From: JAEYZS01 sp964469265
Lineage (GTDB): Bacteria; Bdellovibrionota; Bdellovibrionia; Bdellovibrionales; JAEYZS01
Assembly: GCA_964469265.1 (NCBI GenBank)
Contig: CAYXYF010000005.1
Coordinates: 1-64,000, forward strand
Length of the DNA: 64,000 nt
Direction: 5' to 3'
The position numbers and the translations under genes are program-made. The notes beneath the pieces are model-generated. The model was not told the DNA's origin. It saw only the letters and a program-made list of their open reading frames with translations, and ran no database searches. Every line of letters starts with the position of its first letter. The first letter of the stretch is position 1. Positions 32,471-40,778 of this stretch are shown in pieces.

Positions 32471-33823
32471 ATGAGCCGTATGAAGGTCTTAAAAATAGTT
32501 GCTCTAATCTATCTGTTTTCGTTAATAGGTCTGCTTATTGTAGCGACTCGAGAGCAAGGGTGTATTAATTCCATTACTGTTCAAAGTATAAACATCGAAC
32601 GACAGGGATCGAGTGTCTCTGTGCCGAGCTGTTTTTTTGAAGAAACTCATTCGGGTACACCTGTTTTAGAGGACCAAAAAATTATTGAAAGCTTCTCTGG
32701 TGTCATTCAAAACTTTGAGCAAATGGCCAAGATAAACAAGTTTTTTTATAAACCAAATTCTCTTCGAATTTTAATTAAAGAAAATTCAGATCTTCAAGTT
32801 TCTTATAACAAAATCATTATGGATATTGAGTCTGCTAAGGACTTATCTCTCGTGCGCCGAAGCATTGCTCAAGCCTGGATGTTAAGTTATGCAACACCAG
32901 AACTGCGATCCAACAATTTTTTACAAGAAGTCGTAACAGATATCTTAAGCTTTGTATTTTGGAATGACCTTTCGTGGGAAAAAGAGGTGAACTTTAATCG
33001 GTGGTTGAAATACGTTTATTCAGACCGAGACATTTGCGAGACCAAGTATTCACCAGCAAGTTATGCTAGCGTTTGTAAACTTATGAAAGATTCCGATGGA
33101 GCTGAGTTCGATCAGATTTCTATGTGGTCTCTGCGCCCCTTAGTGATCAATCGAGTGCTAGATCTTTACGACAGAATGGATGTCCCAGGAAAGTCTGACT
33201 TCCTAAACTACATGATTGCCTGGGTTTTGACCTACGAAGGTGATTTAAACATACAACCCCTGGACCTTAAAAGTATTTCATCGGTTTACAATCAGACGAT
33301 GAATGCTCTTATCGGTGATATCTATGCTTTTGACGAAGCCTTAAGCGTTGATTTTGTATTTGAATTCGTAGGACCTCAGCCATACTCAATGATGAACCAA
33401 AAAAATGACCTTCCGTTCTATCTCACTCAAAACATATTGTTTGGTTACGATGATAATGTGTTTATTAACCTTCGAAACGGCTCTCGTTTTGCTTCAAAAG
33501 AGAACTTTGTTCGCCACTGGGTGAAAGTACAAGATACATTCCCGACTTTAAGCTCAGCTAAAAACATTCCAGCTGAGTATTTAACTATACTTCAGGCTAA
33601 GGAGCCCTATGATGTTTTTCAATTTTTTAAGAAGATTGATGAGATTTCAGACTTTCCTTGGCCCGAAGAATTTGATTCTTTGACCCTATATGTCCCGTCA
33701 TTGGAGCTTCTAGGCCGTCTTGCGCCCAAAGAGCTTCTATCTGCGAAGGGTGATCTCAAAAATTTGATGTTAAATCCTAATATTGAAAAAATATTAGGCT
33801 GGAGTCCTGTACAAGTTTATTGA
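32471..33823 (+). CDS. membrane-anchored or secreted protein of unknown function
   Basis: The 450-residue product begins with one hydrophobic segment (MKVLKIVALIYLFSLIGLLIVA), likely an uncleaved anchor or signal peptide, and the rest is a soluble helical part with ~10% aromatic residues. Two Cys pairs near residues 24-58 and ~190-205 could make disulfides in the periplasm. I cannot place it in a family. Two close starts (32471, 32480) are possible. The SpoIIE-like phosphatase follows 36 bp later and may be its partner. Confidence 0.65.
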   Translation: MSRMKVLKIVALIYLFSLIGLLIVATREQGCINSITVQSINIERQGSSVSVPSCFFEETHSGTPVLEDQKIIESFSGVIQNFEQMAKINKFFYKPNSLRILIKENSDLQVSYNKIIMDIESAKDLSLVRRSIAQAWMLSYATPELRSNNFLQEVVTDILSFVFWNDLSWEKEVNFNRWLKYVYSDRDICETKYSPASYASVCKLMKDSDGAEFDQISMWSLRPLVINRVLDLYDRMDVPGKSDFLNYMIAWVLTYEGDLNIQPLDLKSISSVYNQTMNALIGDIYAFDEALSVDFVFEFVGPQPYSMMNQKNDLPFYLTQNILFGYDDNVFINLRNGSRFASKENFVRHWVKVQDTFPTLSSAKNIPAEYLTILQAKEPYDVFQFFKKIDEISDFPWPEEFDSLTLYVPSLELLGRLAPKELLSAKGDLKNLMLNPNIEKILGWSPVQVY

Positions 33824-33859
33824 CCCGTTCCGATAATAATCTTTAGACTTTAAGGACAC

Positions 33860-34777
33860 ATGAAAAAGGCACCTAAGAAAAAATCTCGCAGTTCCGATAC
33901 CCGAGTCCTCGAGGACCGTATTGATAGCCTTGAGGATCAACTCGAACAAAAAGAATCAGAGATTAAAGCATTTAAAAAAGAGCTGATTCATATGAATCAC
34001 CACATTGAGAGCTTAATTGAGCGTCTCAACAATCAGCTTAAGATCGCCTATAAAATTCAAGAAAAGCTTGTTCCTACCGAGTTTCCAAATATTCCAGGCT
34101 TTGAATTCAGTACCAAGTTTCAGGCAAGCTATGTGTCAGGCGGTGACTATTTTGATATTTTTGAAATTGAAGATCGATTTCGCTTCTCATTATTACTTTC
34201 AAGTTGCAGCGGCTATGGCATCTCGTCTTTATTTTTATCGGTGTTATTGCGCCTAACCTCACACATTGAAACAAAGCGTGGTGCTCCGCCAGAGAAAGTC
34301 TTTTCGATGATCACAAAAGATCTTATCCCGCAGATTTCATCTCAAGACTCTGCAAGTCTGTTTTATGCGGTTATCAACCGAAGGAACTACGAGATGCAGT
34401 ATTCTCACTACGGAAATAATTTGGCTTATATTTACCGGGCCAATGAAAAAGAAGTTCAAGAGATTGAGCCCATGGGAAACGCCTTTGCAAAGGGCTTTAA
34501 AAGTAAAATAAAAAGCGAGACGTTATCACTTAATCCAAAAGACTGTCTTATTCTTATTACCGACGGGATCAACCAAGTTAAGAACGCAAAAGGTGTTGCT
34601 TTAGACATGACTAGGGTCAAAAAGTTGATTGCGGAAAATGCTAAGAAGACTCCCCATCAATTAAGAAACGAGATTTTTTATCAGATTGAGAAATGGAGCG
34701 GGAAAAAAGAATTGCCAAAAGACGTTACGGTCTTGGTTGCGGAAGTGAAAGACCGTGTTCTTAAATTAGCCAAATAG
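33860..34777 (+). CDS. SpoIIE-type PP2C phosphatase-like protein with degenerate metal site
   Basis: The 305-residue protein has a coiled coil (residues ~15-75: EDRIDSLEDQLEQKESEIKAF) and then a SpoIIE/RsbU-like domain: YKIQEKLVP, SGGDYFDIF (Asp96 conserved) and LILITDGINQVKN, KDVTVLVAEV. At the expected D-x-S-G-H-G motif it reads S115-C-S-G-Y-G120, so one metal-binding Asp and the His are lost. It may be a weak or inactive phosphatase acting as a binding protein, as in partner-switching systems. AAGGA precedes ATG 33860. Confidence 0.85.
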   Translation: MKKAPKKKSRSSDTRVLEDRIDSLEDQLEQKESEIKAFKKELIHMNHHIESLIERLNNQLKIAYKIQEKLVPTEFPNIPGFEFSTKFQASYVSGGDYFDIFEIEDRFRFSLLLSSCSGYGISSLFLSVLLRLTSHIETKRGAPPEKVFSMITKDLIPQISSQDSASLFYAVINRRNYEMQYSHYGNNLAYIYRANEKEVQEIEPMGNAFAKGFKSKIKSETLSLNPKDCLILITDGINQVKNAKGVALDMTRVKKLIAENAKKTPHQLRNEIFYQIEKWSGKKELPKDVTVLVAEVKDRVLKLAK

Positions 34778-34851
34778 GACCTGGCGCGGCGGGTCGTATT
34801 GGTAGTTCTCAAGTCTTAAATATAGTATTAAAACAATTGACCCGCTAGGAG

Positions 34852-34880
34852 TTGTCCCTAGTCGCAGAGCGGTTTACAAT
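34852..34880 (+). promoter_or_regulatory. sigma-70 promoter of gltA
   Basis: TTGTCC (34852-34857), a 17-nt spacer and TACAAT (34875-34880) form a good promoter; transcription would start near 34887 and give a ~33-nt leader before the gltA ATG at 34920. Confidence 0.65.
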
Positions 34881-34919
34881 AGTCTGAAAACCAAACCTTA
34901 AATCAGAAAGAAACATGTC

Positions 34920-36236
34920 ATGGAAAAATTAAAAAATCTATTCAAGCAAAAGGCTGAAGAGTTAGCAGTTCAAAATAAAGAAATTTTGAAGGAGCACGGT
35001 AAGCGAGTAATCGGTGAAGTCACCTTAGCGCAGGCATACCAAGGCATGAGAGGCATCAAAGGAATGATCTATGAAACATCATTGCTTGATCCCAACGAGG
35101 GAATTCGGTTTCGTGGATATTCTATTCCTGAATTACAAGAAAAACTTCCAAAGGCAAAGGGTGGATCAGAGCCACTACCTGAAGGGTTGTTTTACCTTTT
35201 ACTCACAGGAGAGCTTCCATCAGAAGCTGATGTTGAGGAGCTCAGTAAAGATTGGGCAAAAAGAAATAAAATCCCTAAGCATATCTTTGAAACTTTAGAT
35301 GCATTACCACTTGATACGCACCCGATGACCCAATTTGTTGTTGGAATAATGGCGCTACAAACAGAGTCTGTGTTTCAGAAAAAATATGCTGAAGGTGTAA
35401 ATAAAAAAGATTATTGGATGTACTATTATGAAGATGCGATGAATCTTATTGCGCGTCTTCCAGAGGTAGCGGCCTACGTTTATCGTAGAAAATATAAGGG
35501 TGGGAAAAAGATCGACTCTAAACCTGATTTAGATTGGGGCGCAAACTTTGCTCATCTTTTAGGTTTTGAAGGCGAAAGCTTTAAAGAGCTTATGAGAATG
35601 TATCTCACGATACACTCGGATCATGAGGGTGGAAACGTTTCTGCCCATGCGGTTCACCTTGTTGGTTCAGCGCTCAGTGACCCTTACCTCGCTTTTGCAG
35701 CTGGTATGAATGGTCTGGCGGGTCCGCTTCACGGTCTTGCAAATCAAGAAGTTATTAAATGGATTCTTGAAATGAGAGAAGCCCTTAAAACTGAGAATCC
35801 AACAAAAGAACAAATCGCTGAATATGTCCAAAATACGTTGGCTAGTGGAAAAGTTGTTCCAGGTTATGGTCACGCCGTACTCAGAAAAACAGATCCACGA
35901 TTCACAGCTCAAGAGGTGTTTGCCAAAAAGCATATGCCAGATGACCCAATCGTCAACACAGTTTGGAATGTTTTTGAGGTTGTTCCACCGATCTTAACTT
36001 CTTTAGGAAAGGTTAAAAACCCATGGCCAAACGTAGACGCCCACTCTGGTGCTCTGCTCATCCATTACGGTATGAAAGAATATGAGTACTACACAGTCTT
36101 ATTTGGTGTGAGCCGGGCGCTTGGCGTATTGGCTGCAGGAATCTGGGCGCGTGCACAAGGCCTACCGATTGAAAGACCTAAATCCATGACCAGCGCAAGC
36201 GTTAAAGAATGGATTGACGGAAAAGGCGAACTTTAA
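34920..36236 (+). CDS. gltA: citrate synthase, mitochondrial-like type
   Basis: The 438-residue enzyme carries the active-site His pair in HSDHEGGNVSAHAVHLVG and GLAGPLHGLANQEV, the catalytic Asp in WPNVDAHSGALL, and GYGHAVLRKTDPR. The GMRGIKGMIYETSLLDPNEGIRFRGYSIPE start resembles mitochondrial citrate synthases and their bacterial relatives more than the E. coli hexameric type. It condenses acetyl-CoA with oxaloacetate at the entry of the TCA cycle. It stands as a single gene with its own promoter; acetyl-CoA from the nearby liu operon would be a substrate. Confidence 0.95.
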   Translation: MEKLKNLFKQKAEELAVQNKEILKEHGKRVIGEVTLAQAYQGMRGIKGMIYETSLLDPNEGIRFRGYSIPELQEKLPKAKGGSEPLPEGLFYLLLTGELPSEADVEELSKDWAKRNKIPKHIFETLDALPLDTHPMTQFVVGIMALQTESVFQKKYAEGVNKKDYWMYYYEDAMNLIARLPEVAAYVYRRKYKGGKKIDSKPDLDWGANFAHLLGFEGESFKELMRMYLTIHSDHEGGNVSAHAVHLVGSALSDPYLAFAAGMNGLAGPLHGLANQEVIKWILEMREALKTENPTKEQIAEYVQNTLASGKVVPGYGHAVLRKTDPRFTAQEVFAKKHMPDDPIVNTVWNVFEVVPPILTSLGKVKNPWPNVDAHSGALLIHYGMKEYEYYTVLFGVSRALGVLAAGIWARAQGLPIERPKSMTSASVKEWIDGKGEL

Positions 36237-36251
36237 TTCTTTATATCTGAA

Positions 36252-36338
36252 AAGAGTCTCAAAATAAGACATATTTTGAGGAGAACTGTTGATACAGTTA
36301 TCACTCCATAAGAAATTTTTTTTCAAACTGAGACTCTT
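36252..36338. other. nested inverted repeats after gltA / before the receiver-PilZ gene
   Basis: An outer perfect 10-bp pair AAGAGTCTCA (36252-36261) and TGAGACTCTT (36329-36338) encloses CTCAAAAT/ATTTTGAG (36258-36265/36273-36280) and AACTG/CAGTT (36285-36289/36296-36300). The outer arm and the first inner hairpin share bases 36258-36261, so they exclude one another. A T-rich stretch follows. It could end the gltA mRNA or regulate the next gene. Confidence 0.45.
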
Positions 36339-36405
36339 ATTATTTAAATCCCGAAATACTCCGATTGTTATTATATAATTAACAATGTGTGGAGTAATAC
36401 GTTCA

Positions 36406-37095
36406 ATGAACCCAAAAATTCTATTAGTGGGCACCTCTGCGGAGGGGTCCGAGGAAATAAAAAATCTCTTATCTCTAAACAACCAGTACACAGTAACTCT
36501 TGTCACTTCCATTAACGGTGCTGTTGCAAAGCTTGCTCGCGATACATACGGACTTGTGATTTTTGATCATGAAATTCTAACGATGGATAAATTCCTTGTT
36601 GCTAAGAAAATCAGAGGGCTAGGCTATTCCCTTCCGATCCTGTTGCTTGCAAAAGGAGTTGTAAATCAAGTTCGCGATAACATTAAGACTGTCGCAAAGT
36701 CTGTTATTTTAGAAAAGCCCTTAGAGCATAAGCACTTCTATGGCGTGACAAGTAAACTTCTTGCTGGCCGTGAAGTTCCTCACCAGACACACAAGCGCTT
36801 TTATACCAATCAAGTTACAGTTGTTGAGCAAATGGGTAAAAACATGAAATTTGAAGGAGCCATGCTAAACCTTTCTAAAGGCGGAGCTTATCTTGAGTTA
36901 GCGGATAAGGGCGCTGCGAGTTTAAGCGGTATTATTAAGATGAAAGTAAGCTTAAATGAAATGGACAAACACTATGAAGTGAATGCTCGTGTTGTCTGGA
37001 ACTCTAAAGGATCAATTTGGGGTAAGGGCAGTGGAGTTGGTGTAGAGTTTATCCAGGCAAAAGACGTTTACCGAAACTTACTCAATAATCTCTGA
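36406..37095 (+). CDS. receiver-like domain plus PilZ domain protein
   Basis: The 229-residue protein starts with a receiver-like fold: VIFDHEI puts Asp54 at the phospho-acceptor position and K near ILEKPLE matches the conserved Lys, but the acidic pair after strand 1 is absent (LLVGTSAEG). The C-terminal ~100 residues are PilZ, with the second c-di-GMP motif NLSKGG intact and the first motif reduced to R-F-Y-T-N instead of RxxxR. Binding may be weak or altered. ATG 36406 has GGAG 11 nt upstream; ATG 36385 lacks a site. A related protein is encoded at 50.1 kb. Confidence 0.82.
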   Translation: MNPKILLVGTSAEGSEEIKNLLSLNNQYTVTLVTSINGAVAKLARDTYGLVIFDHEILTMDKFLVAKKIRGLGYSLPILLLAKGVVNQVRDNIKTVAKSVILEKPLEHKHFYGVTSKLLAGREVPHQTHKRFYTNQVTVVEQMGKNMKFEGAMLNLSKGGAYLELADKGAASLSGIIKMKVSLNEMDKHYEVNARVVWNSKGSIWGKGSGVGVEFIQAKDVYRNLLNNL

Positions 37096-37784
37096 TGTTC
37101 GGTGTTGAGCCACAAACTTTCAAAAATCTTTTGTTCGTTTTTTGAGCCCAATTTTTTAATTTTTTCAAAAGGAATCTGCGGAAGATTCCTTTGTTTTTTT
37201 ATATAGTCCTGTGCCCGCTCAAGAAGTTGCTGCGTTGGCAATACTTCATCAACTAATCCGATATTCTTAGCGGCATAACTTGAGAAGCATTTTGCTTCGA
37301 GCATTAGCCTTATAAGGTTTTTGTGGTGGATGCGTTTCACTAAGCGAGATCCTCCGCCCCAGCCCAAGGACAATCCGATTTTTCTTTGCCAGAATCCAAA
37401 AAGTGGATGGGGAGCTGCAAGAATAAGGTCAAACGCCGAAATAAGTTCTATGCCGCCACCAAAACAATCGCCAGATATACAACAAACTGTCGGAAAAGGG
37501 GCGTTCTCTAGGCTTTTAAGAGCCGCTGAGATTTTTTTATTGATTTCGATTCCTTGTTTTTTTGTTTTTAGTTTTGCGTAATCTGATAAATTTCCACCAG
37601 AGCAAAACGTTTTATCCGAAGAGGTGAAAATGAATCCGACACATTTTTTCTTTTTTGCTAACTTAAGAATTTCTATTAGTTCTTTGGCACAAGCTAAGCT
37701 AAACGCATTTGCTGATTTTGAATAATGAAAATCAGCAATGAGTATGTTTTGGTTGATCGTCGTCTTGAAAAACTGAAACTTCAT
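37068..37784 (-). CDS. enoyl-CoA hydratase/isomerase family protein
   Basis: The 238-residue crotonase-fold protein has ANAFSLACAKELIEIL, the oxyanion segment DKTFCSGGNLSDYAKL, and SGDCFGGGIELISAFDLILAAP. The second catalytic Glu position lies in GFWQRKIGLSLGWGGG, where the usual E is Q/K, so its exact reaction is unsure. It overlaps the end of the PilZ gene by 28 nt (convergent) and follows the lipoprotein gene at 37790 on the same strand. Acyl-CoA substrate unknown. Confidence 0.85.
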   Translation of the reverse strand: MKFQFFKTTINQNILIADFHYSKSANAFSLACAKELIEILKLAKKKKCVGFIFTSSDKTFCSGGNLSDYAKLKTKKQGIEINKKISAALKSLENAPFPTVCCISGDCFGGGIELISAFDLILAAPHPLFGFWQRKIGLSLGWGGGSRLVKRIHHKNLIRLMLEAKCFSSYAAKNIGLVDEVLPTQQLLERAQDYIKKQRNLPQIPFEKIKKLGSKNEQKIFESLWLNTEHQRLLSKFR

Positions 37785-37789
37785 AAAGT

Positions 37790-38611
37790 TTAATTGTGAT
37801 TGGGCGGAGGTGGTTCTTTTCCAGGGATAAAGTTAATAAGCTCTCGGCAAACCTCTGCTGGGTGCTTACTGCCCTCGACCTCAAGTAGAATATTGTAACA
37901 AGTCTTAATGTTAGAAGCGAGGTAAGGGAGTTCTCCTGAAAAAGAAGTCACATAGTGGACCCTTTGAGTATCGCCGTTGGCATCTTTTCCAATCATGTCA
38001 TATTCAAGGTAATTGACATCAATCTCGCAGTTTTCAAAGCCATAACAGCGACCTTCTTTAATAAGGGCTGCAGGTAATTTTTCTTTCTTCGTGTATTTGG
38101 CCAATGAAAAGAAAATATTTTCTTTAGGTTCTTCAAGGCCTGAAAAGAGCCAAAAGTTTTGTTCAGGTGGAAGCTCACAGTCGCTATACCAAAGAAAATA
38201 AGGCGGCGTTATAAATCGGCACTTCCATTCTTTTTGCAGGCTAATGGGCGGCTCTTCTGTTCCCGTAGGCTCATCGTAATCTGTGACCAGTACACTGAGA
38301 TCACGGGTGTTGTAAGAGTTTCCCTCAAGGGTTAAAACTTCATTGGCGGCATCCAGAACCTGTGCTGCTTGATATCCTAATCCTTGAAAGCTTCCAGTGT
38401 ATAAACGAGCTGAGATTCTAAAAAGGGCCCACTCATCCTGACCCATTTCCATGGGAGTAATCCCGCCAGTGGCTTGGACAAAAGCATTTTGAATTCCACT
38501 CAGACCTACAGCAGTGCCAGGAAGATCATCTTGTAAGGGTTTTTCTTCCAAACATGACGTGAGTACCAGGGCCATTAAAGCCACTAAAGAAGCTAGTTTA
38601 AGTGATTTCAT
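37790..38611 (-). CDS. lipoprotein of unknown function
   Basis: The 273-residue product has a lipoprotein signal (MKSLKLASLVALMALVLTSC; lipobox LTSC, Cys20). The mature part has four to six Cys that may form disulfides (WKCRFITPPYFLWYSDCELPP; RCYGFENCEID) and ends with PPPPNHN. No family recognised. ATG 38611 is preferred over an earlier start that would overlap the upstream GNAT gene. It starts 2 bp after the GNAT gene stop, so it is translated from the same message. Confidence 0.7.
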   Translation of the reverse strand: MKSLKLASLVALMALVLTSCLEEKPLQDDLPGTAVGLSGIQNAFVQATGGITPMEMGQDEWALFRISARLYTGSFQGLGYQAAQVLDAANEVLTLEGNSYNTRDLSVLVTDYDEPTGTEEPPISLQKEWKCRFITPPYFLWYSDCELPPEQNFWLFSGLEEPKENIFFSLAKYTKKEKLPAALIKEGRCYGFENCEIDVNYLEYDMIGKDANGDTQRVHYVTSFSGELPYLASNIKTCYNILLEVEGSKHPAEVCRELINFIPGKEPPPPNHN

Positions 38612-38613
38612 AA

Positions 38614-39735
38614 TTATATTGAATCCCAACCACCAAGCCAAAAAGGAATGGGGAATATTTTTTCAAGTTGTTCAGCAGCCTTCGGATCAAAACCTTTAAC
38701 CTCTGAGAATCTGCGCGGCCCAAATATTAATGGGATGATATCAACGGGGCTATCGGATTTGAGATACTGTTCTGTTGTGCCGATTCGATATTCATCGCCT
38801 TCTTTTTCTAGCACTAAGTTTGTCATTCCAAGATCTCCACGGGCATGGCGATGGATTTTCTTAAAGAATGCGTCTTCATTGAGAAGCTTAATCATCCCAA
38901 GAAAGCCTTCATTCTTTTGTGCTCCTCGCTCAACAGACTTCTCAATAAGGTTTGAAGCGTGGGCTGGTGCAATAATAGTAATGGGTTTGTTTTGATCTTG
39001 TTGAATATACTTTAGGAGCTCAAGGATCTTAGAAACTCCTCCGCCCCATTCATGGATATAGCCGCCAAGGTCCGCTCCTTTGCCCTCAACACAGTAGGCA
39101 CCCAAGGAACCGTCGGGATTCCAAAGACTGTAGACATTAGAGTTTGGAATATTTAAGTACTTTTTGACCTCATCGGGATTTCTAAAGGTTGATACTGTAT
39201 GTTTACTCATGAGCTTATGAAGAGCCATTGGGTCAATGTGGGGCGATTTTAAAATTTTACATTGGGGATCAAGGGAGACCTTAAACGTCTCATCAATCAG
39301 TAAGCTAATCTCATAGCCTGCAAGTGCAAATCCTATTTTTTGGTAGAAGTCATAGAGGTTCGTCCAAAGAATTGCGATATCGCAGTCCTGTTTTTTCGCA
39401 AGATCAAGGCAATCATTAAGGACCGTGCGAGAGAGACCCTTATTGCGGTATCCTTCATGAGTGACTACGCTTCCGATGGCGCCAACCTTCAGAATCGCAA
39501 TGGGAGTTTTTACTATGTGCGGTTTTAGTGCCGCATGTGAAAGAACGGTTTCTCCTTCGGTAATAACCCTCAGGTTATGAATGTTCTCTTTGCTTAAAGC
39601 AGTCGGGTATTCTGTTGCAATGGACCAATTGCTTTTAGGTCTTAGAGAGTGATCTAAGAACTGAACGACACTTGGGTACTCGTCAGCCGTCGGTGCATGG
39701 GCGCTTGGGGGGCTATTTTGTTGTAGTTTATCCAT
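38614..39735 (-). CDS. GNAT family N-acetyltransferase with C-terminal extension
   Basis: The 373-residue protein has a GNAT core in the first half: AILKVGAIGSVVTHEGYRNKGLSRTVLNDCLDLA is the acetyl-CoA loop with R/QxxGxG/A as YRNKGLS. The second half (residues ~190-373) is a second GNAT-like or Eis-like domain whose role is unclear. The substrate is unknown. A -10-like TATACT ends 6 nt before ATG 39735 and there is no Shine-Dalgarno sequence, so it may be translated from a leaderless mRNA. Confidence 0.8.
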   Translation of the reverse strand: MDKLQQNSPPSAHAPTADEYPSVVQFLDHSLRPKSNWSIATEYPTALSKENIHNLRVITEGETVLSHAALKPHIVKTPIAILKVGAIGSVVTHEGYRNKGLSRTVLNDCLDLAKKQDCDIAILWTNLYDFYQKIGFALAGYEISLLIDETFKVSLDPQCKILKSPHIDPMALHKLMSKHTVSTFRNPDEVKKYLNIPNSNVYSLWNPDGSLGAYCVEGKGADLGGYIHEWGGGVSKILELLKYIQQDQNKPITIIAPAHASNLIEKSVERGAQKNEGFLGMIKLLNEDAFFKKIHRHARGDLGMTNLVLEKEGDEYRIGTTEQYLKSDSPVDIIPLIFGPRRFSEVKGFDPKAAEQLEKIFPIPFWLGGWDSI

Positions 39736-39840
39736 AGGTTAAGTATAGCAAAGAACCTAATTGCATAATCTACTTAGCAGATGAATTTAGACTATAGCCT
39801 GTTTGACAGCCCTAAACGAAAGTCCTATAAATATGGCCTT

Positions 39841-40080
39841 ATGGCCGATAAATCAGACAAATGGGAAGAAAACAAACCAGGCAAATTCTATGTCGATCAA
39901 TCCTGTATTTCTTGTGATGCTTGTGTTTGTGCTGCACCCGATAACTTTACAATGAACGATGAAGACGGCCATGCCTACGTCATTAAACAGCCGTCGACGC
40001 CTGAAGAAGAAGAAGCTTGCAAAGAGGCAATGGAAGGCTGTCCTGTAGAAGCTATTGGTAACGACGGCGACAAAGAGTAA
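39841..40080 (+). CDS. ferredoxin-like Fe-S protein
   Basis: The small acidic protein (79 residues from this ATG; an in-frame ATG at 39781 would add 20) has the cluster motif C-I-S-C-D-A-C-V-C and a distal CPVEAI, as in single-cluster 3Fe-4S/4Fe-4S ferredoxins of this lineage. The region KFYVDQSCISCDACV and NFTMNDEDGHAYV is typical. The upstream CATAAT (39764-39769) would start transcription near 39776, so the longer leaderless form from 39781 cannot be excluded. The endonuclease III gene overlaps its stop (TAATG). Confidence 0.85.
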   Translation: MADKSDKWEENKPGKFYVDQSCISCDACVCAAPDNFTMNDEDGHAYVIKQPSTPEEEEACKEAMEGCPVEAIGNDGDKE

Positions 40081-40733
40081 TGCCTAGGTCTTTTAAAGAA
40101 ACAATTCCTGAAAAAAAACTTCGCGCAAAAAAAATCGTCAATCTTTTAAAGAAGCATTATCCAGATGCTCATTGCGCCCTTGATCACAAAAACGCATTTC
40201 AACTTTTGATTGCCACCATCTTGTCGGCTCAATGTACAGATCAGCGAGTAAACCTTGTCACCCCAGCTTTATTTAAGAGGTTTCCAAAACCTCAGAGTTA
40301 TATTGGTGCAGACGTCGAAGAGATCGAAAATCTTGTTCGCACGACAGGATTTTACAAAAATAAAGCAAGAAACATCAAGGCCTGCGCAGAGCAGCTGGTA
40401 GAGCTGCACAAAGGAAAAGTTCCGCAAACAATGGAAGAGCTTTATGCTCTTCCAGGTGTAGGGCGCAAAACCGCGAACGTTGTTTTGGGAAATATTTTTG
40501 ACGTGCCTTCAATGGTTGTCGATACCCACGTGACCCGAGTTTCGAATCGTTTAGGTTTTGTTAAAGGTACTAATGCGGTGAAACTTGAAATGGACTTGCA
40601 AAAAATTATTCCAGAAAAAGATTGGACGATGTATTCCCATTACATCATTACCCATGGTCGTACGATATGTAAGGCGCGCAAGCCAGATTGTAAGAACTGT
40701 TTTTTAAACTATTTGTGTCCGCAATTGATTTAA
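40080..40733 (+). CDS. nth: endonuclease III
   Basis: This is a 217-residue HhH-GPD glycosylase/AP lyase. Helix-hairpin-helix LPGVGRKTANVVLG carries the catalytic Lys, the Asp is in VDTHVTRVSNRLG, and the C-terminal 4Fe-4S site is C-x6-C-x2-C-x5-C (CKARKPDCKNCFLNYLC). It removes oxidised pyrimidines and cuts the strand. It starts on the stop codon of the ferredoxin gene, so both are translated together; the ferredoxin might supply electrons for cluster assembly, which is inference. Confidence 0.95.
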   Translation: MPRSFKETIPEKKLRAKKIVNLLKKHYPDAHCALDHKNAFQLLIATILSAQCTDQRVNLVTPALFKRFPKPQSYIGADVEEIENLVRTTGFYKNKARNIKACAEQLVELHKGKVPQTMEELYALPGVGRKTANVVLGNIFDVPSMVVDTHVTRVSNRLGFVKGTNAVKLEMDLQKIIPEKDWTMYSHYIITHGRTICKARKPDCKNCFLNYLCPQLI

Positions 40734-40778
40734 TTATTTCTACGTCTTTTAAACAGATCCAAAAACCAATTTGATTTC

